Shown piece by piece: positions 10,961 through 23,795 of a stretch of 64,000 nt of DNA (position 1 is its first letter; every line of letters starts with the position of its first letter). Source of the DNA: Berberis thunbergii (Eukaryota > Streptophyta > Magnoliopsida > Ranunculales > Berberidaceae); assembly GCA_003290165.1 (NCBI GenBank), contig QNQO01006232.1, positions 62,001 to 126,000 of the forward strand, written 5' to 3'. The position numbers and the translations under genes are program-made. The notes under the pieces were generated by a model that saw only the letters and a program-made list of their open reading frames with translations, searched no databases and was not told where the DNA came from.

Positions 10961-12222
10961 TTCAGATGCACAAACTAGAAATACATGCACTCAGGTCCCC
11001 CAAGCATTTTACTCAGGTGACCAAAGCAGCTCCCTTTCAAGTAGAACTTTGTTTTAATTGAAAGCCCATCATATCGAGGTAAAAAGGTTGCTACAAAAAA
11101 AAAATGCTGTGTTTTCTTTACAGAAACCAATATTGCTCCACTGCAGAGCTAAAATTCTTTTCTGATTTTTAATTTCTTCAATACCCATATCTCGGATATT
11201 GTATATAAAATAAAAATAAATAACAATTAAATTAAAAACCCACAAAGTTCATCTCAGAAAGTTACATTGCTGCTCATGCAGGATGTCTCCTCAAGCAGCA
11301 CACTCGACAGCCCAAAAGGTTCACTTGGCTCTACAGAAAGTCCAAAGTCAGTCCTTAATCTCTTACATAACTGTGGACTCTCCAAACCACATATTTTAAA
11401 ATTCATTTCCATGTTGCCATCTTATAACTATTTGATAACCCAGAAAAAAGCCCAAACTTGCTTTCTGCAAGAGTTGGGTGCCTTCAAGATCCAACATTAC
11501 TAAAGCTCCTCGGCTCTAAAATCCCACCATTTTGCATAGGGAGATTGAAGAGCAGTTTAATCTCTAGTGAACTCGAAGGTTAGAAAGGCTTATTAACAAT
11601 TCACAGACAAAACAAAGGCATTACTTGCAAGCTGCAAATTCATAACCACAACTAACAAATATTTTCAACAGGAGATCTAATAAAATAGAGTGAAAACACA
11701 CTTGGCGGTTTACCTCATTGTAAACTTCATAATCATGTTCCAAAAATTAGGTATCAATAATGACATTCTGTGAAACTTTCATTATCAGAGAAAAAAAAAG
11801 AGATTAGGAATCCAAATCAAGCACCAAAGGCAAACAGGAAAACACTAACAAACATCGAAATACAAAAGAGACTTAGCAAGACTATTTTCTTTTGACACAA
11901 AATACTTCCACCTTGCAAGATATAATCATGAAAAATATAATATATTTGATTGCACAGCAATAACAACAAAAGAGTGCACCACATTAACTCTTATCTAACT
12001 GATACCTATCATAAGATCATCACAATAGAAGTAAAAACTCAACTGATGAACAAAAGGCAGCGACAATTTAAGAAATGCAACTAGAAATATGAAGTTCAAC
12101 AAATACTTAAAGCAAGCAAAGTTCTACATAAAGTAAACTCTACACAAAGCTGTCTTTAGATGCCAAAATTAAAAAACAAACTTGGACACAGGTATTGTCC
12201 ACAAAATCATCTGTCCTGTACT
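10961..12222. other. Intergenic DNA and RPS15 3' flank
   Basis: It is AT-rich with no gene or element that I recognise. The upper end must include the RPS15 3' UTR, whose polyadenylation site I cannot place. Confidence 0.5.
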
Positions 12223-13883
<1,661 letters not shown>

Positions 13884-13893
13884 GCTTTCTCTC

Positions 13894-13978
13894 TAGGGTT
13901 TCTTCGGCAGCAGCACAGACTCTACAACAATCCTCTAGCACTTTTTTCTTTTAGGGTTTAATAAAAGTATTATATATA
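13894..13978 (-). promoter_or_regulatory. RPS15 core promoter: TATA box and telo-boxes
   Basis: TATATATA lies at 13971-13978, about 90 bases upstream of the ATG. A perfect telo-box, AAACCCTAA on the minus strand, lies at 13951-13959, and a second AAACCCTA is in the leader at 13894-13901. Telo-boxes are typical of plant ribosomal-protein and other growth-linked promoters. The transcription start is inferred to lie around 13940-13950. Confidence 0.7.
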
Positions 13979-13981
13979 GAG

Positions 13982-14373
13982 AGAGTGTGGGGTGCCAAAT
14001 ACCACATCTTGTCCCCGGGCTATTCTATAAGAAGTGAGGGGGGGTCATTGTATAACCTCCATTTGTATCCTTCTGTATGTATCTAGGCTCACTGGCCCAA
14101 CCATATATTGGGTTTTGGATTCAATTTGGGCATTTCGTTGCTCTCTTTTATTATGGGCTCACTGAGTCTACTACACACACTCGAGTAATTTTAGTGTTTT
14201 TCCTTCTCCTACGCAAATGATTTACTCACGAACACCACTCCTCTCTTGGCGGTGAGGAAGGGGGTGGTGGTTGTTGATTCAAAGAGAGAATGGGTGTGAA
14301 GATGTAACGACCCGATCTACACAATGGGAGGGAAGTTCATACCTGAATGGGGCAATCAGAGAAAGTTGGTCTC
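13982..14373. other. RPS15 upstream region, no gene
   Basis: I see no ORF or element of note. It ends at the target duplication of the hAT element. Confidence 0.5.
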
Positions 14374-14381
14374 GTTCTAAA

Positions 14382-15529
14382 TAGGGATGACAGTGGGGCG
14401 GATTTTCACGGATATCTGCCCCACTCAATCCGTTTGGGACGGTTTTGGATATGGCTGAATAGATTTTCGGGTGGTTTCGGGTATCCAAAAATATTCGTTC
14501 ACTATCCGTTCTAAATACGAATTTGGCCATATCCGCCTCGCGGATATCCGATTATTAGGTAAAATTACAACAATGCCCTTCCCCTATATTAAGGGATTAA
14601 ACCCTTGATCCCTCTCCCTCATTCCCTCCCTCACACCCGCCTCTCCTTCTTTGCAACTCTGCCTCTCACACTCACAAAGGGAGGGGCCGAGGAGCGATTT
14701 GAGTAAAGGGTCGAAGGCCTCTCCCTCTCTGCCTCTCACACACAGAGAACACAGCGACAAAGCCAAGGCGGAGGCCGAAGGGAAGGGTTGTCGTCGACTC
14801 GTCATCCGCCTCTTCTCTCTCATTGTCTCTTCTTCTCTCTCACATGCTCACAGCGAAGGCGGAAGCCGTCCGCCTCTTCTTCTCTCTCGACTCTCACAGC
14901 AAAGGCGAAGCTCATCCGCCTCTTCTTCTCTGATCTCTCTCACACCGAAGGCGAAGCTCAAGCTCGGCCGCCTCTTCTCTCTCACAGCGAAGGCGTCGTC
15001 GTCGCCCCTTCTCCTTCTTCTTCTCTGATCTTAGCAATAAGATCTGATCTTAGATCCCAGATCTGATCAAATTTGATCTATCTGATCTTAGACCTCATAA
15101 GATCAGATATCATATCTTCTTTTTTTTGTAATATATCAGAGATCGAATTTTTGTAATATGTTGTAATTTTTTTTTGAATTTGTTGTAATTTTTTTTAGAT
15201 CTGATCTTTAAAAAAAAAAATTGTAATTTGTTGTATGTATAAATGATATGTAGTATAGAATTATTTTTACTGTTATGTAAAAATTGTATCAAAACCCACT
15301 TTAAAAATATTGCTGTTATGTAAAAATATTGCGGGGCGGGGATTCAAAATCCACTTTTAAATCTATTTTATGCGAATATCGGGGGCGGGGTGGATATCCG
15401 TAAATTCGTCTGGAGCGGGGGCGGTTTTGAACATTACTGATAAACGGATAAGCGGGGCGGATTTTTATCCCCACAATCCTCAGCGGGGCGGGGATGGATT
15501 TGCTTAAATCCGCCCCATTGCCATCCCTA
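14382..15529 (+). mobile_element. Non-autonomous hAT transposon, 1148 bp
   Basis: Termini are TAGGGATGACAGTGGGGCGG and, at the right end read inward, TAGGGATGGCAATGGGGCGG. Both flanks carry GTTCTAAA (14374-14381 and 15530-15537), a perfect 8-bp target duplication diagnostic of hAT elements. Subterminal regions are full of GGGGCGG and GGATATCC words. The middle (14600-15020) is a CT-rich block repeating CCGCCTCTTCTTCTCTC and GCGAAGGCG. There is no transposase domain; the serine/leucine-rich ORFs inside are low-complexity artefacts. A degenerate relative lies at 39530-39796. Confidence 0.92.
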
Positions 15530-15537
15530 GTTCTAAA

Positions 15538-16226
15538 CAATGGAAGTGTTGTGGATCCAAAAAACGGATAAGTGTGTAGCCACACGAAGCGTGCCACATC
15601 GAATCTCAAGAACGAACGAGTAAGTCAGGTGCTTGGTGAATTGCATTAGCAAGGAACTCGAATACATCTCGGCCGATCAAATCTCTCTCACCATTTCAAT
15701 TTCATCAATGCCAACTCCTCATCGCAATCACTCTATCTGTCACTTTGCCCTCAATTTATTCTTCCATTCATGCCACACAGTCAAGCAACATTCACCCTCG
15801 CAACACCCAAATCACAACAGAGCCACCATTGTCCACCCTCTATCCGCCATCTCGCCTCCTGATCGAGCTTCGCCGCTAGATGAGAAGAAGATAAACATAA
15901 AGAAGGAGAAAAGGAGAAGGAATGAAAAAGGGTTTTCTTCCTCTTTATAGGGTGAGTGGTTATCCGCCCCCACTGAAATTCTGAAGGACCCACCTTCTAA
16001 ACTCACCAAATAAACCATAATCATTAGTTAAATAAAAACCCAAAACCAAGCCCAAATACAATTGAGTAACGACCAATCAACATTAGGGTTTACAAAATTT
16101 TGGCTAAACACACACACCTTATTCAATTTAGCCATGGCAAACAAAACAAATATTTTTCCCAATAAATGAGATTACAATATATGCCTCATTAATAAATAAG
16201 AAATTTTTATATTTATTTAATTAGGC
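15538..16226. other. Unassigned DNA, probably retroelement debris
   Basis: No recognisable domain. A 105-codon ORF at 15633-15950 is Ser/His/Lys-rich without family features. The minus strand beyond 16000 merges into the LTR-junction blocks at 16231-16640. Confidence 0.4.
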
Positions 16227-16230
16227 GGGT

Positions 16231-16640
16231 ATTACAATATATACAACTCAAAATAATCTCATCCCGAGATTCGGTAGAGGAAGGTAAGTAGGAAATTAAT
16301 TCTTAAATAAACAAACTACACATCACATGGACAAACAAATAGCTCATACGTATGCCCATAACTTAATGAAGACAATCACACAAAAATATAAAAAAAATTC
16401 AGTGAGTACAAAAATTACTGGGTGCTACAATATATATATAACTCAAAAGAATCTCGTCCCGAGATTCGGTAGCGGAAAGAAAGTTAAGCGAATTTTAAAA
16501 AAAATACCACTTGTCAAACGAAAGAAGAGTTTAAAATAAAATTTTCGATTGAATTTTAGTTGCATAAATTTTATTGTCATTGGAAAAGTAGGGGTGTTAC
16601 AATATATACAACTCAAAATAATCTCGTCCCGAAATTCGTG
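16231..16640 (-). repeat. Three repeated LTR-junction blocks
   Basis: Three blocks (about 16231-16276, 16424-16472, 16594-16640) read on the minus strand as a purine-rich TCTCGGGACGAGATT region, then TATATATTGTA and CACCC or a variant. This is the usual polypurine tract to LTR-start boundary (TGTAACACCCC) of Tekay/Del-type gypsy elements. Spacing is about 193 then 170 bp. A weaker fourth echo lies near 16741. No coding sequence separates them. Confidence 0.6.
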
Positions 16641-16892
16641 AAAATGGTTAACTAAAAATTCAAGATAACAAACTGCTAGAAGAAAACTACATGCAATGAT
16701 GTCATCCACTATTGACATTAAAATCAGTTAGTCACAGAAATATCATCTCAGAGATTCACGAAGACAAAGAAACAATAATAAAAGTTCAAAGTTCACCCTT
16801 GTTACTTTATCTCTAGACAGTCACACTACTACTCTCCCATATCCACATTACGAGGATCACCTAGACTCTACCCCAGCCTAGGCTAACCAAAT

Positions 16893-18300
16893 GCTATGAT
16901 ACCAAATTGTCACGCCCCGATTTTCGAAGAAAACGAAAATCCTAAAATCCCTAAATCCGTTTTCCCCAAAACTCGGGACGTGAAAATTCACTAACAACAG
17001 AAACAAATAGCAGCAACAACTAATCATGATTTAATTACTGAAACAAATAAAATTATAACTCGGAAATGACTGACGTTGCTAGCTCACTAGCGGAACTCCA
17101 GTAACGCAGCTCAAAATCTCTAAACCTAAAAGGCTAATCGGCTACATTCCAAAAGGAATGTACCCAATAAGCAAAAGCTCACTTGGGTCAGCAATAAAGC
17201 TGGTGTGAGAAATCTTCATCCAAAAAAAAATCAATAAATTCACACGTGATAACATCAAACGAAACAAAACAATAACCGACCACACCAACAGGTAGTTCCT
17301 CAATGAGGCAAAGGTGTCATCATCCTAATAAATAAATATGCATTATTTATTACTAATAAATAAAATTTATGAGTTATCAATCCTCATAAATGCAACAACA
17401 ATACAATTCATAATCATATTAGACTATTATTGAAATATTAACAAAACACATTTTTCTACCTCTAGGAAGACATGTAGTTCTCATTCAATGGTTGAATGAG
17501 CATTTAGTTTCTTCCTTTAAGGTAATCATGCACATACACAAAAAAAAAAAAAAAAATCTCGTTTCTTTTCCACAATCATATTATCCTCCCTGTGCCAAAC
17601 ACACCTCACCCAAGTGTGTCTCCCTTGCCATCGAAGCCACTCGGAGCGTACATGACCCAAGTGGGGCGCCACCTCGAGTGTCATGTCATCTCACCCGAAG
17701 TTCGATCACTGGCAAGTATTCTTCCTAAATCTACACGTACTACCGAACTCACATGGAACGGTGCACCGATATGCAAGCAAGTCTACATACCCAAAATTTA
17801 TATCACACGTATGCAAGCAAGTCTGTATACAAAAGTTTCTTTTCTTTTCACATTTTTTTTCTTCGGAGTTGTGGAAAAGAGCATAAAAATATCAACCAAC
17901 ACTCAATACTATTTTATGGTGACACTTTGTCAACCATAAATAAATCAACCACAGTATCCACCATTCTTTTGGGGAACAAGTAATATTTGACACATTGTCA
18001 ATTCACATATCTCATCTCTTTGCATTATATGAAAAACAATATGCATACCAATTCGCATAAAAATACAAATACTCAAGCTAAAACAAGTGCTCAGTTAAAT
18101 TTCAGCCAATATCTATTACTAGAAAATCTTATTCTATTTTGTGTTATGCAATTGGGATCAATCTCGCCAGTACAAGGAAATGTTCCCAACCTGATATCAA
18201 GAGCACCCAGTTTCGCCACTAATCAAACCCAAAAGAAATCCATCAATCAGTCTTAATAGTATCAAAACTTCTACAAGTCCTCATCAAGCCTATCATTATC
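16893..18300 (-). mobile_element. Remnant of a gypsy-type LTR with primer binding site
   Basis: The minus strand at 16904-16893 reads TGGTATCATAGC, one mismatch from the initiator tRNA-Met site. Three bases outside it, an LTR-like sequence begins at 16908 with TGTCACGCCCCGATTTTCG on the plus strand and extends to the right. Its outer end is not defined; nothing after about 18300 clearly belongs to it. Internal sequence between this site and the junction at 16601-16640 is only about 250 bp and non-coding, so gag and pol are gone. Confidence 0.55.
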
Positions 18301-18599
18301 AAAACCATACCAAAACTGATCAATCAGACTCGCTCCAAGCATCTTAATAAAGTTGCTCGATAAATGAAACAACTATGAATAACATTATGATTATCAACAA
18401 GAACCCCATTAATCAATAATTTTGGACATCATTCCAACGAGACTGATAAGCCTAGATAGATTTCACTATTCCTAAAGCCACTTCCCGCATTTCTTATGTG
18501 ATTCCACTACTACTACTTAAGCAAGTTCAGTATCTCCTCTATCCAAAATAGGACTACAACATTCATTATCATATCACCTTTCCAACTGTTTGAACTTGA

Positions 18600-19910
18600 A
18601 CTTCAAGTTATAACTCAATCCCTCTTATATTTTTCTTAGTTACAAAAAGCATTCATCGCCTAGGCTAAAATGATTCGTCTAACAATTCAATAAAAACTTC
18701 GATTCAGATCGTCAAGTAATTACCCGAACCTGCCCAGCCCTAGTTCAAAGCATCATATTGAATTGCATGACATGCTTGACATGATAAAGGCCCCTAGTTT
18801 TCACCATTGCCAAGTAAGCTTGATCCATAATATATTTCCTTTATGTTAACCCCATTGAGTATGTTATTAAGCCTTTTGTTTATTATTCTCATTTTCTATC
18901 CCTAACCTAATCAAAAGAGTTGAGTATAATTTGATTTGCAGATATTTTATTGTTGTGGTTCAAGGTACGTTGAAAAACAAGTGTGGGGGAAGACCCTTAT
19001 GGTAGATAGTTCAAGAAGAAAGAGTTGCAAAAAAAAAAAAAAAAAAAATTATATATATATATTACAAAGTTTCAGAAGGGATACAAGTCCTTATTTATAT
19101 TCATTCAGTATTTCAGTACCATACAGATAGTTCAATTCTTTTCATTTAGTAGATACAAAATAATTGTTGAAGCTCATTATCAGTGGGTCACCTCTTCATT
19201 TTCCACTTATGTCTTGAACCATATGATTCTTTGCTAATGTCTCAAATCTTATTGCATGCTTTCACCATTTCTTCAAGCCCTTTGAAAATTTCATACCGTT
19301 CTTTCTCTTCCCTTGACCCCTGACCTCATTACAACCTGAATTAAGACATTTTGATTGAGTGTGTCTTGCAATGTCACGATGTGCAGATTTGAATGAAGTA
19401 TGAGCATATGGTGTCACTAGTTCTTGCATTCAAGTAGTAGCATTCCTTCCATGAGATCATATATCTCGGAAAAAAAAAAGGGTCAGAAAATGTCTTTATT
19501 TTTTGTTATATCCTATGTGAGCTATTTGTTTCCCTTTTACATCAATTTTCTCACATATAACTAGAATAGGAAGAGTGATTCTACCAAACAATTAGTGAAA
19601 AAGAAAATAGTGCATCCAGTGAGATTTTTGGGTTAATTCTTCTTGGCACGCGCTTGAGTTTTACACAGTCAGTTGGATTGATTTAATTGTGAATTTCTAT
19701 ATCATTGCTATGAACGTGTATTAATTTTCGAATGGTGTGAATTAAATCTTGTATTTACCAAGAATCTTAACATGTCATGATCCATTGAAAATCTCTGAGA
19801 CAAATGTTGGAAAGTATAGATTGAGTCATTTGAGTCTTTTATTTATGTTTCTTGGATTTGCTCAAGGACTAGCAAAAGATAAGTGTGGGGGGATTGTTAC
19901 TTGCTAGATG
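18600..19910 (+). mobile_element. 3' non-coding end of a large gypsy element (Tat/Ogre-like)
   Basis: The plus strand carries phrases typical of the long 3' untranslated part of these elements: AAGTGTGGGGGAAGACCC near 18980, CCCTTGACCCCTGACC near 19310, and CAAGGACTAGCAAAAGATAA followed by GTGTGGGGGGA at 19870-19902. The last is a likely polypurine tract, and an LTR would start just after it. I see no pol sequence here and cannot find the matching LTR. Confidence 0.5.
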
Positions 19911-20103
19911 GACGGGTAGGAATTGATTGAGCCTCATGATTAGTAACTCCATTCAGGTGCATTCGCATATTGCATTTAATCTAAATCATATCATCTTAGG
20001 TTGCATTAGATTTAGACATAAAAAATTTCAAAAAATAAACCCAATCAAGATTTATTCAAGTTCAGTGTCAAGGAGTTTCTCTTGTGTTAGGAGCCGTACA
20101 ATT

Positions 20104-21403
20104 ATGGATTTTCACTGGGAAGATCACGACAATGCCAAGGTAAATTATTTTGCCTCTATAAACCAAGATCAACCCTTAGAATTTGGTTTTGATTAGAATT
20201 TGGTTTTGATTATACCAATCATTTTTCACAAAATGGATATGGAAACCAACCACCTTGGAACCAAACCCAATCCAATTGGGGTTATGAACCTTTTAGGTCC
20301 ACACCATCCTTTGATCCCCAATATGTGCATAGCCATGAGCACTACCTTAGTTGTCCTACAATGTATTTGGTAGAGACCAATTCATACCGTGTCATGCACA
20401 ATATACAATCCACACCATCTTCATATCCAATTAGCTCATGGGAGAAAACTAACATTTATCTCTCATTCCAAGAGAGCCTAGATCAATATATGCAATCCTT
20501 AAATCATTCCATACGAGAGATAGAACAAAGTTAGCAGGCCACTGACCAACTATTGTCTAAAATTTGGGATTTATGGCGTCAAAAGGATACATTGATGACT
20601 GTAAAGAAAGAATATACAGAAAATATATTAGAGGGGAGTGAGATAATTGATGAATTGTATCACAATGATATACATATATCAACCCCTCAAACTCCCCAAG
20701 TAGAGCATGATGATTGGATGAAACTAGTGAGAGACAATGTGGTGAAGAAGGATTGTGGTTGAATCACGAGTTGAGTGTTCAAGAGGATAACATTGTTAAG
20801 CATGGTGAGCTTGTAAAATCGTCTAGTCACTCCTTAGCTAACTACATGTTGATTGATGATATTGTGTCACCAGTTATTGATCATACAAACACTTTAGAAA
20901 GTGACACAAAAGAAAAATCAATTAAGCTACCATGTGGTGATATTCCTCGTTTGACCATTGTTGGAACATCCGTATCCAATACAAATGTGAAACCTGAGAA
21001 ATTTGTTAACATTCTCCTCAGGATTAGGAAGCTCTCCGAGTTTAGACTTGAATTGCATATTTCAAAATTTTTGGAGGATTATTTTGGAAAATGTAAAACA
21101 AATTGTGAAGAACCTAAAGAGGTCGATGACCTATCCGTGCCTAACCAATGGCCTCTCCTAGAACACCGAATTGATTTTACTTCTGTTGACAAATTGAACT
21201 TGTATCATTCTTTTAAGGAAACATTTTCTGAGCTACAATTAGAATTTCGTCTTCAAAGGTTTCATTTGATTCACTTGTGGGGCATGTCAAATCAATTGCA
21301 TCTTATTGTCCCATACACGTATGTTTGGTATGACCCACAAATTTTTAGGTTGTTATTGTATGATTTATTGTACATATTAGGTCAACTAAAAATAATCACT
21401 TGA
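20104..21403 (+). pseudogene. Broken retroelement-associated ORF
   Basis: The frame starts MDFHWEDHDNAK and is thrown out by a 17-bp tandem duplication of AGAATTTGGTTTTGATT at 20177-20210. Reading resumes in the frame predicted by a 17-base insertion (NGYGNQPPWNQTQSNWGY), passes an in-frame TAG at 20532-20534, then shifts again into a 229-codon ORF (20714-21403) ending in PYTYVWYDPQIFRLLLYDLL. The Asn/Gln/Pro/Trp-rich part resembles gag tails of non-autonomous gypsy elements, and a GGTTTGGGGGAGGAG tract follows at about 21570. I cannot assign a domain. Confidence 0.45.
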
Positions 21404-22790
21404 CTTGATTTGATTGGAGCCTACTTTTGGATCTTAACAAAAGTCATTTGAGCACTCAAACCGTTTAATGGTATACACTTTCTATTTCTATTTGTTATTG
21501 TCTTTCTTTTATTTAAGTTCGACCCACGGTGTCTTATTTTAGAACATTGAGAACAATGTTTGATTTAGGTTTGGGGGAGGAGATATTTCAAAACTTATGT
21601 CTCATTTGAAAATAGGTTGTTCAATTTATTGAGCCAATTTTAAAAAAAAAACTTTTTTCGTCTTTGTAACCCGAGTACTTATCCATGATGAGATTAGGTT
21701 CCTTAAATCTAGTTGCAAAGACATTTGAGTGTAGGATTTGTAGCTTTTAAAGTTATTAGTTTGTCAATATTGGACAATAGTTTGAACTATTCACAAGCTA
21801 GGCATTTTCCAATAGTTTACATTGAGAGTGTTTTTAGCTTCAATGTTCTTATTTAAAGTTGAAAAAGTTGATTAATTATTTGGTGAACATGAGATAATAG
21901 TAGAGACTTGAACCCTGTGAGATTTATAGCATTTCTTCTTTCTGAGAGTTATACACTAATTCATAATTTCTTGAGTCCTACATTATCTTGTTGTGTGATA
22001 TATATAATTTTTGTTTCTGTCAAAAACTGACAATAAAACATCAAAGTTGAATCACACTGCTGCATTATATTTTGAAATTCACCCAAGGCATAGAAAACCA
22101 TGTAATTCTTAGGAAATGAAGAAAAGTCATTGTTTGCCTAAATTGAGCCTTTTAACCTACCCATGTATTGTTTACCCTTAGAACTAGTTTGAAGTTATTT
22201 ATCAATTCCATAAGAATCCATATACAATACACCCCCCTTAAGCTCAAAATTAGATAGATTTCTATACTTACATTTATCTAATAAGCTCCTTACAATATTT
22301 ACATATTATTAGTCTAAGTTTCATTGCGATTTGTTAGATATTTGTTTTTTCATTTAAGTATAGATTTTTTATATGCTTTTAAATCCGCATTTGATTCTTA
22401 GGTTAGTAATATTAATTAAGCTTGAATCAAATTTGATTATCATGCCATATCTTCAATCCTAAAGTGAGATGGGAATCTACCTTAGGATGTGTTAATGAAT
22501 TTGAAAATATTAATCGAAGAGTGGCCTAATGGTGACATCAAATCATGATGGTAAACTCAAAGCCTTAACTCTCACATTTAGATTTTATTTTGTATTTTTA
22601 GTTCATGCATTTCACCAATCATTTCTTTTCTAACTATGTTAAGTTTCAAAAGAGATTTGAAGATTAGTTTTTTTAAAATTTTATAAGCTCTCCTTGTGGG
22701 ATTCGATCCGTATTTGCCATTATCTAACTCAATAGATAACCCTGCGCTTGCGGTATGACTTGAGATCGATCACCCACAATGGTATGAGGT
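21404..22790 (+). mobile_element. LTR-like tail of the broken retroelement
   Basis: No ORF. Two landmarks: the polypurine-like tract near 21570, preceded by ACATTGAGAACAATGTTTGA as in gypsy 3' ends, and CCTTGTGGGATTCGATCC at about 22694, a phrase usually found close to the end of gypsy LTRs. A primer binding site does not follow, and LTR limits are not resolved. Confidence 0.4.
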
Positions 22791-22892
22791 GTCAAATGAT
22801 TATGTGATGTTAGTTGCATTTAAATAGGCATACATTTGTTTCATTTTGCAAGATGTATAAGGGTAGTAGTGTATAACACAAAGAATAAGGAG

Positions 22893-23094
22893 AAATTCTT
22901 AAGAGCCAGACCCCTAGCGCCAGAGAATGCTCAAAAACGTGTTGAAAAAGAAGAAAATAGATGAAGATGAAGATCATAAGAAAAGAACAACAAAAGAAGA
23001 AGAAGAAGAAGAACAACAACAACAACAACAAAAAATGAGGATTGAAGGGTATTGAATTTCCCCTAACGCTAGGAGTCTGGCTCTTAAAAATTGT
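22893..23094. mobile_element. Small inverted-repeat element (MITE-like) containing a microsatellite
   Basis: The left end AATTCTTAAGAGCCAGAC is matched inverted at the right end by AATTTTTAAGAGCCAGAC, and the match continues through CCTAGCG. The middle holds GAA and CAA triplet runs (23000-23031). AGAATAA occurs just outside both ends and may be part of a target duplication. No coding capacity. Confidence 0.6.
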
Positions 23095-23795
23095 CTAGAA
23101 TAAAATTCAGGAAGAGAACTCATTGAGAGAAACCTCTTTTTTATTATAAAAGTTTTTTTACATAGTTTATTCAACATGATCGCTTTATACTGAACCCAAC
23201 GGTTATAAAAAAGGGATACGACTCATGGTAGGGCATTAAACTGAATCTAGGACCTTGTTTAGCAAAGCTGTTACCGAGTTAATAAAAAAATACAAATAGA
23301 TAACAGTAACGAATTTAAAATTAAATAAATAATAAAATAACCCTGATGTCAGGCCAATTGGTCAAGAAGATCATATACGATCAACACTGCCTTCAATGTC
23401 GAACCAGCAAAATGCATACACGGTGCAGTGTAAACTGGTACAGAATGCAATCACATTTCCCTGAATTTTCTACAAGCAAGAATTGGAGTTACGAAGTTTA
23501 TTGATGTGATGCAAGCAAAAGAGTAATAGACCCAAAAAAGAAAGAAGCACCCTTACAAACTTTCAAACTCTTAACAGAGACAACTTATAAATTATAGGAT
23601 ATTACAACCAGCATTCATCACAATATTAACAAAACAAGTATCACTGTAGCCAAAATACAATGAGGAAGCATGATGAAGTTAGCCCATTTCCACCCAGAGC
23701 AGAGCCTAAAATAGATCCCAGAGAGACTAAAGAAATAAACTTAAAATTAGTACAAATTGGTAAACCTCCTCTTTTGACTGTGACAACCAACTAGT

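Noticed and set aside
14584..15066. Ser/Leu-rich ORFs on both strands
   Set aside because: They are low-complexity translations of the CT-rich core of the hAT element.
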